Source of the DNA: Lineus longissimus
Lineage: Eukaryota; Nemertea; Pilidiophora; Heteronemertea; Lineidae
Reading direction: 5' to 3'
Assembly: GCF_910592395.1 (NCBI RefSeq)
Contig: NC_088310.1
Span: forward strand, 25,313,491-25,377,490
Length of the DNA: 64,000 nucleotides
Part shown: piece by piece, positions 35,501 to 50,100 of the stretch
How the letters are laid out: the number at the start of each line of letters is the position of its first letter
Numbering within the stretch: the first letter of the stretch is position 1
Notes under the pieces: generated by a model
The model's database searches: none
What the model saw: the letters and a program-made list of their open reading frames with translations, nothing else
Told to the model about the DNA's origin: nothing
Translations under genes and position numbers: made by a program

Positions 35501-38500
35501 GTAAGGGTAATTGTGTATTGTTATTTAGTACTATGTGTTTCTTGACAGTGTTTTGGAGCACCTTGCTCAATTTTGTCAAAAAATCCTAAATGTTTGTCAT
35601 AAATGACATAAATTAGTGCCAGAAATCTTGAAAAGTGTGATTTTCATGTGAATTAAGGTGGTGTGCTCAACATCAATATCAGAGACAGAAAAAAGGGCAT
35701 TTAAACATTGACGACACTTTGAAAAATACTTAAAGACCCGAGTCTTTTCTGTATGTCATTTTAAATCCTTTGAAATATTAGTTACTGTATTATATTGTGA
35801 TATTATAATTATATGTATGATCATGATAATTATATATTTCCCATTTATTTATTTGAAATGAGTATCTGCCTTTCTCTGTAGCCTACCCTTGAGACATTAG
35901 TTACTGGTCATGTTGATGTTTTGGGTAACAACGCGAAAAGAAGCACATATCCGGCAACAAAAACGCAGGAAGATTTTAACAATACGAATTGATTTATTGG
36001 ATTTTATAAGAAAGTCTGAAGTTATATAGGGAAACAGTGACAATAGTTTACTTCAGATCGATACTGATGATAGAAAATAATACAAGTTTTTACAAAAGAA
36101 ATATTTCACTTGGTCTTTTTTTGTGGTGACTATTTGTTCGTTGACGAATTAGTTTTGGTGCCTGAACCAGAGAAATGGGCGGGCCCATTCTTCTTCTGTC
36201 TAATTTTAGTGTTCCACTGTGTTTTTCTCAAAAATTTCAAAGCTTTTCAATAAGGATCATTTGTCTAGCTAGAATTTAATATTTCATACTAAGTGAAAAG
36301 AAACATGGGGCTGTTTTTGCATTGTATGTTTGAATTATGAATTAATGCTTCGTTAGGTTTGATCGGAGACGCGTTGAAGTGGGTTTCAGGATTTTCGTAT
36401 CAGTTGAGGGTTTGATCGTGCAAAATAGTGCAATATACAACTATAAACTACAATTTGCAACTCATGTCAGTAAAAAAATACAGTTAATCCCGTTTTAAAA
36501 CCCTCAGTTGAGCTATCTTGTACTGTATTAATGTGTATAACCCCCAAGTGCTTCACATTCACGTCCATTAGCAATCAAGGGTTAATGGCAGTATTGACAG
36601 TTGCTGCACTTGTTGTTGACTGCAATTTATGGAAGTTAACAATATTTTTGAACTACAAAATGCATTCAATTGCCACTGATTTGTTATCTTACATCGCACA
36701 AAGTGGTAAATACACTTTTGTAGTTTTTGAGATAAAAGTTACACTGTCTGGGTAAGTGGTCCTTGATGATTTTAGTAAAAGCATTAGCATGGCACCTGAA
36801 TGAAACTATGTTCCAATCTCCACATTTCATACTTCATGTAACTCCCATTGTCGGCACTGATATCGATGTGATCTTTTGTAAACCTTCCCTCAACTGGAAT
36901 ATTGGCGCAGCAATATGATACTAATCTTGACAGAGTTGTGATCTTAAATTTCATAGTTTACAGTATTGAGGTCTGTTTGACAGATTGTTATCAAAGTTAC
37001 CCAAAACTCTAATAAATCCTTTTTGTAGCCCACCAAGTATGGTTGCCTTGGTTTAAAATTAATCAGTAATTGTATTTTTTTACGTTTCAAAGAATGTTAG
37101 TATTGTACATCAAAGAATTCAACCTCTGGGTGTCTGTTCCATATAGTTGGTGTAACTTGTAACATGTTGTGTTTCATTGATTTCTACTTAGGCCAAATGT
37201 TTCCGACAAACCATCTGCATGTTGTTCACCATGTGAAACTCATTTGAGAATATTTTAAATTAGAAGTAGCTGTGACTGTGAGTGTAGGATGTATCGTTGT
37301 GTCTGCTGCTTCATTCTTGACTAGTGCTTTCAATAAAAGGATTGGTGGTACGATCTGAAACCATGGAATTTTTTCTGCTGTCCTTATCTCAAAAGGTTTA
37401 TAGTTATGCAACAATCAATACATATGTGTTGTGCCCCTCCTCCTATTAAAAGGGCACAACACACTCATCACAACAAGGCCTCTGGTGTTGTTTAACAGTG
37501 GACCTGAGATCCGTGCCTTGAGTGTGTCTTCAACTTTTTCCACTCCTTACTCAGTCCCCCTGTAATACATGCTAGTGGATGAATAAGTGTCCCAGTGGCA
37601 TTTCAAGCTCAGTGCTCTGGGGTTGGCATGCCTGTGATGCATGGTGTCACAAAATGATAGATGGGACAAGGGAAGAAGATTCCTGTCACTGAACCTGTCA
37701 GGTGCATCCATCTTTAGCTCTGTATTGTTGATGTGCTCTGAAAGAGACTTTGTCTGTATCTGTTAGGCGTGTTCCTTGCTTGAAAAATTTCTAGAGATTT
37801 GACTTTAAAAAATCATTTGCCCTGAGGCATCACTGCATTAGAACATACAGACTTTCAGTTAAAAAAAATGTGCAATGTTAAACTCCCCCCCCCCCGCATT
37901 TTCTCATCGCTTTTATTCCATGAATTTTGCTGTCACCATCAGATCAAAATAAGCATCCATTTGCCACTTTATGTAATATTAATATTATGAATGATGTATG
38001 CTTGAATGTTTTGCCATACGTACAAATTAAATTTATTGGTGTTCATTTTGTGACAATTAGCTGATTGAACCACTCTCGTTCCGCACCCTAAAATGGATGA
38101 ACAATTACTCTGTAGCCTGGTGTGTGTACATATACACTTCAATTCACTGTTTAAGTAAACGGCTTATGAATTTAACACAGAAAATACTTCATTGTTGATT
38201 TCCCTAGGCTCTCATAAAAATGTCAACAACCGCAGCATCATGTATAGAGAGAGGGTGGTTCTGGCAAACAGATTCTGTTGTTCTTGATTGTGGGTTTTCA
38301 GTCCGTGCTCAATGTTTCCGAAACCGATTTTAAAAATTCCTCTGATTTAGTTTTTGTCTCAGAACAGGAATATCGTGTTATCAATTTACACCGCCAAAAG
38401 AGTTTATTGGCGCCAAATGCATTCCTGCCTTGAAATGCGGGCAGGGGGAAAAACACAGCCAAGCAGCCAAAGTCTCAGCACTGTAGCCTTGGCTCGAGTT

Positions 38501-41120
38501 TTGTATCGAAAATCGGTACCGACCCAGCTTCAGTTAATTCTCATCTAATCCATCTTGTCAGCTGTAACTTTCTTGGCTCAGTAATTAGCCGTGCATCTAA
38601 ATTAACGACTTTCTTGAGAATTAAAGTACTTTGATCAAAAGCCTGGGGGACGTTTGAAACATTTTGTACGTTATCTGTGGCACTGTACTGATAATTTCCT
38701 CTTTGCCTTGGGAGGAACTCTTTGAGACCTTAATTTCAAAATGTTGGTTTTAATATGAATATTCTAGGTTGTTAGAAATTAGCAACAGATTTGAAAATTG
38801 AGGTTTAGATTTAGAGCAGGCAATATAATTGGTTGCAAATTCTCCTTGTTGAAATAATTTAGATAGATGGGCTGTATTTGATCTGCGGTATCTTAACAGA
38901 TGAGATGATCTTAGGGTCACGACCTTAGTCCAAGGACAGAGTTAATCAATGAAGACCAATCAGCTGTGACTAGCAATCTTTTATACCTCCCAGCAGATTT
39001 GCTTTTTCCCACAGTCGAACAACGCAACGCAACGTGGCGTCAATTTGATTTGTTCTTGATGCAAAAAGTGTAGGCATTTTTATCGCTGCTCACAGCTATC
39101 GGGTATCTTTATTAGCCTGCTATTCAGACACCTTGGGTGAAATGGACGGTGTAAATTTGATTCTTTTTTTGAGCATAGGGAACACCTAAACAGTTTAGAC
39201 TTACATCTGCAAGAACTTATTGTACCACAAACCCGATTTTAGCAGTGTGAATCACTCGTGACAAGATAGCTTTGAGGCAATGGTAGTATCAGTATCTTAT
39301 GCAGGATGTTATGTGCGGAAATGTTTCAAGTGATTCCATTGGACTTTAATAACCTAAAAGCAGGCTATGACTTATTCACGAACCTGTATAATTGGTAATT
39401 TATTTGGCCAACATAATAATTAAAGTACATGTATGAGATTTTTAACAGTGGAAATAACGGCCAGGGACACAGCCAAGATCAACAATTAGATCGCTTACGG
39501 CTGTAGCAAGCCATTGACTGTAAGAATTGAAAAATGAATCAGTATTGAATAAATGATAAGTTCTTCAATGGAAAGGCAAAATGGCTATGGGGCGTCAACA
39601 GGTTTTTCATAGATTCTGATTTATAATTCATGGCGTTTATTGATAATTACTTGAAGCATTTCCGTTTATTGGGCACAGAATCAATGGTATCACAAATCAG
39701 CATTCCTTGTATAAGTCACGTAGCTGACTTCATGATGGTCACGACTTCTGCAATAATTGAGATGAACTGGCGACTCATTATTTGATTTCTACAAATTCTA
39801 GCTACATGTACTTTACTGTACAAGACTCTCTCTGAAGTGTAAGCCATATCTCCTAGACACAAATCCGCCTGGCAAGGGATGACGTGTTTATCCATGCTGG
39901 TTTATCCTGAGCAAGTGCACAGTAATATGAGGATTCAATATCAGTGGTGTTACTTTCCTTAGCATATTAAACCCAGGTCCGGTGTCTGGGGTGAGCATTG
40001 CTTAGGAATACTGATCATATCCTGCATCTGGTACTGGATGGTGATGAATGTTTCAGTTGTGTCTTGATGACTTTCAGTCTGGGTGATTTGCAGAATTTAC
40101 AGATTTAGTGCCATGATCTGTAAACTGATGGCTCCTTAATTGTACAGATCTGAGCAGATATTGTACCATGATCAACTGATGATTTGGTTTGTACAGATAT
40201 TGTGGCACATTTTGTGCCATGAATGATCTGAAACTCAATGCCATTTCTTTCTATTGGTTTTCCATTGCTCTTGATATAAGTTCTCATTACCACCTCCTAA
40301 TGTAGCCAAGCAAGTAATCAGTCCCCTAATGAGTGGTGATTAGTGTTGCCTCGTGGTCCTGGTGGGATCACAGAGTGTCGTGTGGGGGAAAGTGGCCAAG
40401 TGGGAAGTGGCGAAATGGGAAGATACCATCGTGTGGGCGCACAGCGATATCTAACTGTGATATCAATCTGACAGCAATCTGTAACAATTCAAATTAATAA
40501 CAAATCATATTTGAACCATGGCTTGGCTGTCTGCAATCACAATTTGTTTGACTGTCAATTTGATTCCAAAACCATTTATTTTTCTTCTCAGATCTTATTT
40601 GATTTGTTCTAAAGATTCTATAATGAAAAATCACCTTTTAATATCCCAATATCTGTTTATCATTAGTCTGCATCGTTCAGTTTTAATGAGAAACTTCTGA
40701 ATAAATATTGGAAATATCTGTCACATCCAAACTGATGAAAGTAATACCTGAATTTCAAAAATTAATCATTGAAAATGTAAAGTTGATATGAAAGTATTGA
40801 TTTTAGTCATCCACAACTGATTGCTGGCACGTTTTAGTAATATGTGGCACATCTGTCTAGAACTTTAAGGTCTATATCCGGACGCCAGGCAAATTTTCCA
40901 CAACATGTACAGGATGGGGCCACTTAGGACATGATTCAAGTTATTTCACTATGCCGTCTCTTCCAGGGGGTGTGCAAAGCTCTTGTTTGTTGTGTTGAGC
41001 CTCACAGCTTCTCCTGGTCTACCCTGTTGAGTATTTTACCCTGGTTTTTCTCACAGTCCACAACGCAACATGACCGTTGTTTTCTCTTTTTTTTGTTACA
41101 GTGAGTGATGTTAATGAAGT

Positions 41121-44100
41121 ATGAAAGGCACATGGCGTATCATAGCGGTGCTGCTGCTCTTTTGGCTCGCAGTCGTTCTTTACATGAGCACAACACTGTT
41201 TCAGTCAGGTGACCTAGGCGAGCGTGCGGAGAAACAGTTACAGCAGGCATTGAAGGAACTCGACGCCCTCAAACATCAGAATGACGAATTGTTCAAGCTG
41301 GCGGGAGAAATAAGGTGAGAAAATTAGAATTATTGCCAAGAAATGTGCCTGAGGTGCTTTCCTTGTGAATTGGGAATGTGCCTGATGATATTTCCCAAGG
41401 CAAAGTGATCTTTTTCACTCTGATTAATGAAGTTTTTTAGGGTCTTCCAACTTCTCTTCATCTGCGGTTGTGCAACAGGTTGTTGGCAAATTATGTTCTT
41501 TGGTCAGCTTAAAAAGGACAGACAGAATGTACAGTACCTCTCTGGTCATTCAAATACCAAAGCTAACATAAGAAAATCGCTAATGGCATAAAAAGCATTT
41601 GAGATCTTTCTGGTCCTGTATGACAAGCTGAATTTGATATAACTTGACTGTAATTACAAGCAAAAGTTGGCGAGTAGATTTTAGCTGGAACATCTGATTT
41701 CAGAAAGGAGACAAATCATCCATCTTGATATCTTTGTACTTGCCTATGTTTTTCCTGAAACTATTGAGCTGATTTCATTCTATTAAGACAGTGACTTTGA
41801 AGAAAAGTCTCTGATACAGACATCAAAGCTGTATGAGTTAGGAAGGCAGTTGAGATAGTCTTGTCCTCATCAATATTTCATTTGAAGTCCTTTTGATACT
41901 TTGAGTAAATGTCACAATGAATCACTGTCAAATCAAATGTAGGTTTTGAATTGTTGATGTTGTTTGTTCATCTGATTGTTCACCCGGCTGGTTATTGTCG
42001 ATGTTCGATCTGATGGTCCTCCTCTGATTGATGGTGGTTTCCCTGAATCATCTGACACAGAAAGCGTTATAGAAAACATATTTCATCTTTCCCTATCTTA
42101 TGAATACTTACACAATAACAAGTGGATGAAAATGTTTGATATGTCTGTGGGGTGTTTCTCAATTGCTTGAATTAGTACCTGAGGGTTCATTATTTGTAGC
42201 GCTGAAAAGTGGCCAAGCTGCGTGTGGTATGGTTTATATAGGAAATTACTAGGATATTCCTTGGTGCAATATTCGTCAATTGTGTCTTATTACATCAGTC
42301 TTTTTCTGGCATCTGCCGGGAAGAAGAAAATTGGCATGCCCTGCTGTATGTCACATAGCATTTTTTGCTGAAATGGGGTTCAATTAAAGGGTGTCCATAT
42401 GTCACTCTGTGGAACCATCTGCTGTTGATCTTTCTAGGCAGTCATTGATGAGATTGTCTACTTGCTGAATAACCTTACTCAGACAAAGCTAAAAATGCTC
42501 CTCAAGACAGTCTCCTTGATGACATGTGTTGCCTCTACAACCATCTGCTGATGGTGTCTCTATACACCCTCATTGATCAGATAGTCTGCTTGCTGAATAA
42601 CCTTATTCAGACCAAGCTGACTAATAAAGCGTCTAGTTCCATAAGACAGCTCCTTCATTACATGGTGTTATGAGACATAATCAGTCCCCTCCATTACTGT
42701 CTGCTGACGGTGTCTCTACACTCTCATTGATCAGATCGTCTGCTTGCCGAATAACCTTACTCAGACCAAGCTGACTAATAAAGCATGACAGAGATGAGCC
42801 AAGAAATATTGATATCAAGAAGATGCTTTAGATGCCTGTACATTTCCTCTCAAGTTTATGTGGAGTTATATTGGCATTCTCTGAAAGTATCATTCTGAAT
42901 TGGACCAACCATTGACTGTCACATTTCCTCACTTATTATCAATATCCTTTACAGTAATTACATCCAGTATATTTTGATGCCCATTGGAAAGTTATATTCC
43001 AGACTTCATTGGAGATGAAAAACATAACATATAAGGCTTCAGGCTGCGGACTGAGTCTTGACCAATATTATACTCAGCCGTTGCGACATGCAACAGACAT
43101 TCAGAATCCAATTTAGATTTCCTGTTTCATTTATAATACATGTGTCCATGGCAATAAATCTGTTTTCACCAGTTAAAACATATTAGATCTTTTTTAGTGG
43201 AAGTTGCGTTATATCACTTTAATCCATAACTAAAGCTTAGTTTTGAATTTGTCAATTTCTTGTAATTATTAACTAGGTATTATAAAGAGATTAATCAAAA
43301 CATCGCTGCACAAAGGCTATTAAAACCGCTTTGCTTCTCATATTAGGTTTAATCAGATCTGTTTATTAAAGATGCTGGTTACCAATGGTAACTAGTGATG
43401 TGCCCTTCTGGGGACTGTTTAGTAGCTTAAATATGAAAGTAAATTTAAGGTTAGCTGGTATTCTGAAATGAGAATGGCAGTTCCCATGCTTTTGAAGAGC
43501 CACTACATGTTAGTGAGTTATTATCACTCACCAGCTGTTGAGGAACACAAGTTTGTATCTTTGGGAAACAGGGAATTCCTTCTCCAGGCTTGCTGGTTCG
43601 GGGTTCTTAGAGGGTATAACATGAAATGTTTTGGTTCGTGAAGTAGCTGATATGTTGAATCTGGCGTGTAAGAGAAATTTTCTTTATCAGTGTAAAAGGG
43701 TTCGGGTGAAGACTCAAAAAGTATGCTGATAGATGTTTGAGATGACAAACTGCAAAGAATCTATGGAGTGGAATGCTCATCTCTGTTCATGATGCTTGAT
43801 ATCTTATCAGATTCTTCTTTACGAATTGCAGACAGCAAAGGGCAGTCCTGAGATTGTAAGAGGTTCCTTTAAGTGTCATTTGGTAAAATAGATATGCAAG
43901 CAAGAGGTGCATGGTCATCAGGATTTACTTGGAGGAATTCCATGACAATTATTTTCGCGCTTACAACGAACTCTCATTCTTCAACAAATGTGACTCAAAA
44001 ATATCCTGGTTTCCACGGTAAATTGCCCGCAGCCTCTTGCTTGTACATTGGCTTCTTGTCACGCCGGTTTAGACAATGTCTTTGCTTATTTTATATCAAT

Positions 44101-47100
44101 ATCAACTTGTTAGTGTTATTTTGAAACTGTTCTTAAAGTGGCTTACCTCATGATTCTCTCAGCACCCCAAGTCCAAAAGTTGTGCACCATTTTGTGTCAA
44201 CCTGTTTTCTCATGGCATTCGGTGAAAGTGATTGTCAACCTGTTTTCTCATGGCATTCGGTGAAAGTGATTGTCATACATATTTCATTATGTACTTGTTG
44301 CCTCTCGCTGTCCATCCTGAAATTTGGTCAATGCACTACTGCCTTTCGTTGCCCCATTTGAGCACAAATCTACCATCACGGCTAGCGCTGAAACTCGATA
44401 GAAACAGTTTTAGAAAGACCTCGGTTTCATTCCATAACAGAGACCCCACATTTGTCTGGAATGTGAATGCCGAAGTTGAAGACTGATGCCAATCGAATAA
44501 TCTCGATTCTGATTATATATGGGATCACAGCCAAAACCCACTTTACCCATTAACACCGTTTGCGTCGAATGAAAAAAAAAAGGAGATTATACGGGAAAAA
44601 CAAAAAAGCATTACGTCGGGAGAAATTACTATCATGGTAGATCAGACTTCCAAACTCAATTCATTGATTGTGGATTGCTCTCCTCTTTTGTTGGCAATAA
44701 TCATCACACTGCGGTCAAATTGGATTTGACGTTTTGTGGATTAATCAATATGATAAAAGTCAACACAACATTCATGAATTAGTTGGGATTGATTTGCGTC
44801 ACTTCTTCATTGAATGCATTTAGCAGGATTTTGGTGCATTTTATCAAGGGAAGACTGGGGAGGAATTTATTTTCATGAGCCATAGTGCATAAATGATATC
44901 CGATGTAGTAAGCTGAACTTCATATAATGTACTTCAACTGCAAATTCAATGTTCCTTCACATTAACATATCTGGCTCACATGTAACATACAACATTGTCA
45001 ACCGTCTTCTTAATGTCGATTCACAGAGAATTTACGATGAATGGTGTAAATCTGAAGGAACTGTCATCCACAGACATGTGGCATCTGAACCCTTTAGGCA
45101 AATGGAATTACAGTGATGTAGAAACCTCCGTAAAACAAAACAGCATTCCTCTAGAGCTGTTAAGGAAACGGAAAATAATCCCAGCTGAAAGGTGGACCAG
45201 AACTCCAAGCTTGAGAAACGTAATTAAAGTTGTATCTTGGTGAAGTTTGCGTATCCATCGGAAATCAAGCAAAATGTCAGCATTGCACTAATTAACCAAT
45301 CCATCACATAAAACATTCACAGAGTTATTACAGCGTTGTCATTTCATAGTCAATTTGGAGATTTCTAAATCCTGATACAGAGATGGGAACGTTTTATGGT
45401 TCGAACAACCGTAAATCAAATTATCTGATATTAGTGATAAGTTATGTGTGTTTGATGATTCCTTGGAATGGGAGTTGGCAATTAAATCATTTGCTCTGCC
45501 TTGATCACTGACATCACCGCGGTGATAAGATGTCTCTGGGGAAAGATGCTGCAGATATTTTTGTCTTTATGAGTGTGATGATGTTATACTGAAAACCAAA
45601 TTCTCTATGCAAACAGCAATTTTGGTCACTGTGATCTGCAATTGTGAACTCTTTTAAAATCTCAATTTATAATGGCTTCTTTGCACTCCGTCATGTCCTT
45701 GACAGAAATGAAGATCAAATTTGTGGTTCTTGCAAAAACTCGAAGTGACTCTTGAAATTGTTGTGACCATAACGTAAAGTCATATGTGTATAGATGATAA
45801 TAGCCCACTTGGTGAGAGGTGCAATTTTCTGGCTCTCCTCCACCCTGAGCTGGAGTGGTCAGCAAATATACTGCTTAACCATCAAATTGTAATTGTGCGG
45901 TCTGAATTAAGTCGAAAGTGTGTCCATTTTGCGATGAAGTGGTTTTCGTGATTGTGAGTGAGATTGATCGGATTAGAAGTGAGTCCTTAGGTCTGACATG
46001 TAGCCCGGCTCTCAAATAGTCATTTAACAGGTTTGGTGTTGAATCAGCAATTCAAATATGTGTGGTCTGACGCCTTCTGGCCGTGAGGATTCGTGTCCGG
46101 TTTCCTTCCAGAAAAATGAAATGAATTCAGTGGTGGATGTAACAGTAGAATTGAAGAATTTTGCGATCATACTCATTCTCTGAATGTCACCATGCACTCA
46201 TTCTAATTCCATTCTGCAGTGTAAACATGCCTTGCTCTCGTCAGTCAAGTTTCTCTAACACTTCTCTTCTTCATCTTCAGCGTTCGCTCTGCACTTGTAG
46301 GTGATTTTCTCCAGGGAGTATTCCTCTTCTAAGGCGGGATGAGTGTCACGCATAAACGCTCATCTTACACTCTCATTTGATCCTCTTTCCAGAGATTTAA
46401 AAACTTCAAGTGGAAAGGGTCACCTGCTGGCATTGAAGAAACTCCAGGAGAAGCTGAAGAAGGTGACGGAGGAATTGGAGAAGGCTGAACATAACAAAGC
46501 AACTGTGATCTTACAAAGTGATGTCCCAGATATACGAGCAGGAGGTAGGTCACACTGTTACGCAGATACATCAGACCAAGAATTAACAAAGACTATAGTC
46601 CTTATGAATTCATGATCAGATTGATTGGATTCTGGTTAGGGGCCATCAATAGGATAATTTCTTGCCTTTTGATGCCTTTTTCTGCCAACGAAATCGCTCT
46701 TGTCAGTCGGCATTATGGGTGATTATCCAGTCTTATTTCAGCTCAAGTGTATTGAAAATGGACTTGCTGGTTATTTCAAACGTGCCAGATTCTTTCATTA
46801 TGGGATATCAAATATGAATCAATCAAAGGAACGGCACGGTCAATTTAAGTCTACAATAGTGCTCAAGACCTGTAATCTACTCAATTATGATTTCTCGAAT
46901 ATGTGGACTTTGATTCTCGCCGACTTTGATTTGTGCGTGGAATAATTCATTTGCGTGATATTTCCATAAGTTGGCGTCATTAACCTCTCAAATGGGCTGA
47001 TGTATAAATAAAGATTGGATGAGAGACCAGTGCATTTGATCAGTATGAGGCAAGAGTCTAAGGTGACTTCAAAGACATGATTTGTATCCAGCTACATTTT

Positions 47101-50100
47101 AGCTCCACTCTTGTAGTGTTTGGTGAGAAAACCAAAACTCTTCAGACCATAATGTAAACTCCAATGTAAGTTGCCCCAGTGTCTAGTTTACCAGGGTGAT
47201 ATTTAGTTTTCTTTCCCACTACTGACTAGCACAGTGTTAAACCTAGATTACACCTACATTATTCTATACATAATGCATTGACACACATATCATGGCTCCT
47301 TATCGATTCAAATGACCTGGGTTAGAATAGGGTCAGGTAGAGCCGTAGGAGATTTGTATTGTAATGCTGATAGGATAGGATTAGTCAACCCGGTTTATGT
47401 GACAATGTATTGAATAGAACTGGGCTAAGTTTAGATTAAGTCGGTACTTAGCGCTGTGTGTTTGTGTGTGTATTGGAGGTGGCTGTAGATAGTGTAGGCA
47501 GGCATTTAGTCTGGCATCGGTCAGAGTGTAGTCTGGTTTAATGCAGAAGCATACCAGACTGGTGTGTTCTTCGGATGTGTTAACTTGCTATGTGTTACAT
47601 GTGTTACAAGTTATTCGTGGTGTTTTGCTGATTCATTATGTTTGGATAGGAGTCAGTTCTTACCATCAGTGGAGAGGACAATTTATTCATGTGTTACGAC
47701 AGTGTATGTTTGATATCAGCAGATGTGTTAGCTCAAAGATAGGTGATTTCACACCCAGTGTTTAGCAGTTTGATGCACCTGCAGCTACCCTGCTGACGTT
47801 GTGTTAATGACGAAGTTCAAGGGTTAGTTATTCATGGTTAACACCTAAGTTACCAAGATTACAGCTGGATTCAATAAACTGTTGTGTGGATTTTATGAAA
47901 ATTACACTTTTTACAGGTCATCTTCAGTACCTGTGCGGCGAAGACACTAATTTCTCCGTCATTTTAAGAATTGATTTTGAGATCGTCCGAAATGCATCAC
48001 CTGCCACAGGGATACCAACAAATTCAGATGGCAGATCTGACAAAAATGCGAGAGAGGACAGAAAATTTTACAAATGAAGAAAAATGGACGTTGTTAGCCA
48101 TAGTTAAGAAATTTGACTTAGTGTACACTATTGACAATCAGAAATGTGATACTCAAGCAATCGGCGAGAAAAAAGCTGCGTGGAGGTTTATTGCAGATCA
48201 TTTCAACGTTCACTGCACAAGTAAGAAGCCACGCAGCATGTTACATTTGAAAGATCTTTGGAAGAGACTCAAACAGAAGTGCAGACGAGTTATGGTTCGT
48301 TTCCGAGCACTAGCGGCACTGGACGGTGGTGAGAGTTTACAACCTTATGACATTCCGGATGACATAACACGATTTCTGGCGGAAATGATCGGCGAGGAAG
48401 CACCGCCAATTCTGAATCCTTTAGAATTGCCAAAAGGACTTCTCGACATTGATGTCGACGTGAAGCCAGACCTAGAGAAGTTGCAGCAGTATTCTCAGAT
48501 GGCGCCACCAGATACACCGCAGTCGGTGAGCTCTACTGATACTAACATTGACGACAGGTAAGCCCAACTTCTTAATCTCATGATCTAAACAACATGATAA
48601 AAGTTTTGATTTAATTGTATTGAGAGTCAGTCGATATTATATTAGAGAAAATTTGTATAAATGCTGTACGGAGCAATCTGAAGGAATCCATACAGAACCT
48701 TAAATGATTTGTATACATAAATGGCATTGTTAGTTCCTCAATCATGTCAATATTGGTCGAGCCTGATTGTGGTTCATTCTCTTTCAGTTCCAATACATTC
48801 CCAACCAACCTGATCAAAATCAATTCTGAGATTGCTGACTACGAGTCCCAGCAGGAACAAGCTACGACAGGCCAGGCTTTGAAGGAAGAGGTCAGCAGCG
48901 ATGGGATAGGAAAGATATCGGCTGTGTCTTCGATTGCTGATATGAGCCCCTCGGGTTTGGATGATGATCAATCACAGGAAAATGAAGGACTGAACTTTTT
49001 TGTGAAGATGGAGAATGCACCCAACATGGCTGCTTCTACCACTTTAGTTTCACTTGCTGCCTCGGTCCCAAGGCCAGGGTCTGGGTTGAGTGCATGTGGT
49101 ATGCAGGGAGCTAAACGCCCTAGGTTTGAGAGAGATACGCTGCAGTCCCATGTGCGGATTCCTACACCTTTGTCTCATCCTGTTGAGCATCGGAGTGATG
49201 CTATTGGTCGTCCCCAAGATGACATTCAGCCAGAAATTCTCCATATGAGACGTTTAGAACACGATGAGAAAATGTCAAATTTGAAACGACAGAAAAAGAA
49301 TGTGAGGTTGGAGAAAAAAGTGATGAAACAGCGATTACGAAACCTCCAAGCAGAAAATAAAGTGACTAAGTTACGCACTGCCATACTGAAACTTGAAAAA
49401 CAAAAACTGGAGTTGGAATTAAAGTCTAAATCAGATTGAAAAAGTGTTTGATAATCTGGAGCTTTTGCAGTGAGATAATGTGACTGGTACTTTTGTTGCC
49501 AGTATTCAGGTTGTTTTTTTGGAAACATTGCACAGTATCTGATAAACTTGATCTTGTCCCAATCAAACCTGGCAGTTGCCTTTGCCCTGGACGGCAATAA
49601 CAAATTACATGGATTAACCAGTTGACGCAGCCAACCTTCCCTAATGCCCAAGTAATTGGAGTTTCGAATGTAGGGAATACATCCGCTCGTTGATTTTTAT
49701 GAAGTCATTGCTGGGATGTGGCAGTGGTATCACCAAGTTATTATCTTCCTCATTTAGTGCATTGGGACATGGACGGAGTGCAAATGCAGTTGAGTGTAGG
49801 TTATGCATTAGACTTTTTGCAACGAGGCTGGAGATTTTATTGCACTCTGTGTGCAGTTACTTTTAGTGATAAATTGTTTGGTGCAACTGGTGAGCATGGA
49901 GTCGGTGGCATGAATAACAAGGAAGACATCCTTTATAGCTGCATCCATCCGCTATCAGCTAGGAAGATGGCTTTGGTCAAGAAGATGCTCAAGTGATAAA
50001 ATGTTGTTTGCCAATATTACCACACTCCCACGTATCTTTGCTCAACATCCGGACGGGAATTGACATGTCTGGTTCATCTCTGGTCAGGAAAACTTCCATC

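Larger units (their letters stand above)
28691..41100. other. Long non-coding stretch between MAX and FUT8 (promoters, FUT8 5' UTR introns)
   Basis: No convincing coding exon was found in these 12.4 kb. The MAX promoter is at the left end. FUT8 coding exon 1 begins with a splice acceptor (TTGTTACAG at 41101 or just before), so at least one untranslated FUT8 exon must lie in this region. A candidate donor is CCCG|GTAAGTGA near 30624. Repeats at 30198-30410, the hairpin at 31237-31309, and an 11-C run (37885-37895) are listed separately or noted here. Confidence 0.6.
41315..46392 (+). other. FUT8: FUT8 intron 1 (of the coding part), 5.1 kb
   Basis: There is no coding evidence. It contains a diverged tandem triplication (42415-42786), a 38-bp duplication (44195-44270) and copy B of the interspersed repeat just before the exon 2 acceptor. 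An 82-codon ORF at 44995-45243 has no recognisable similarity and is not called. Confidence 0.7.

Noticed and set aside
44995-45243. 82-codon ORF in FUT8 intron 1
   Set aside because: No similarity, no splice or promoter context, and length is within chance for this DNA.
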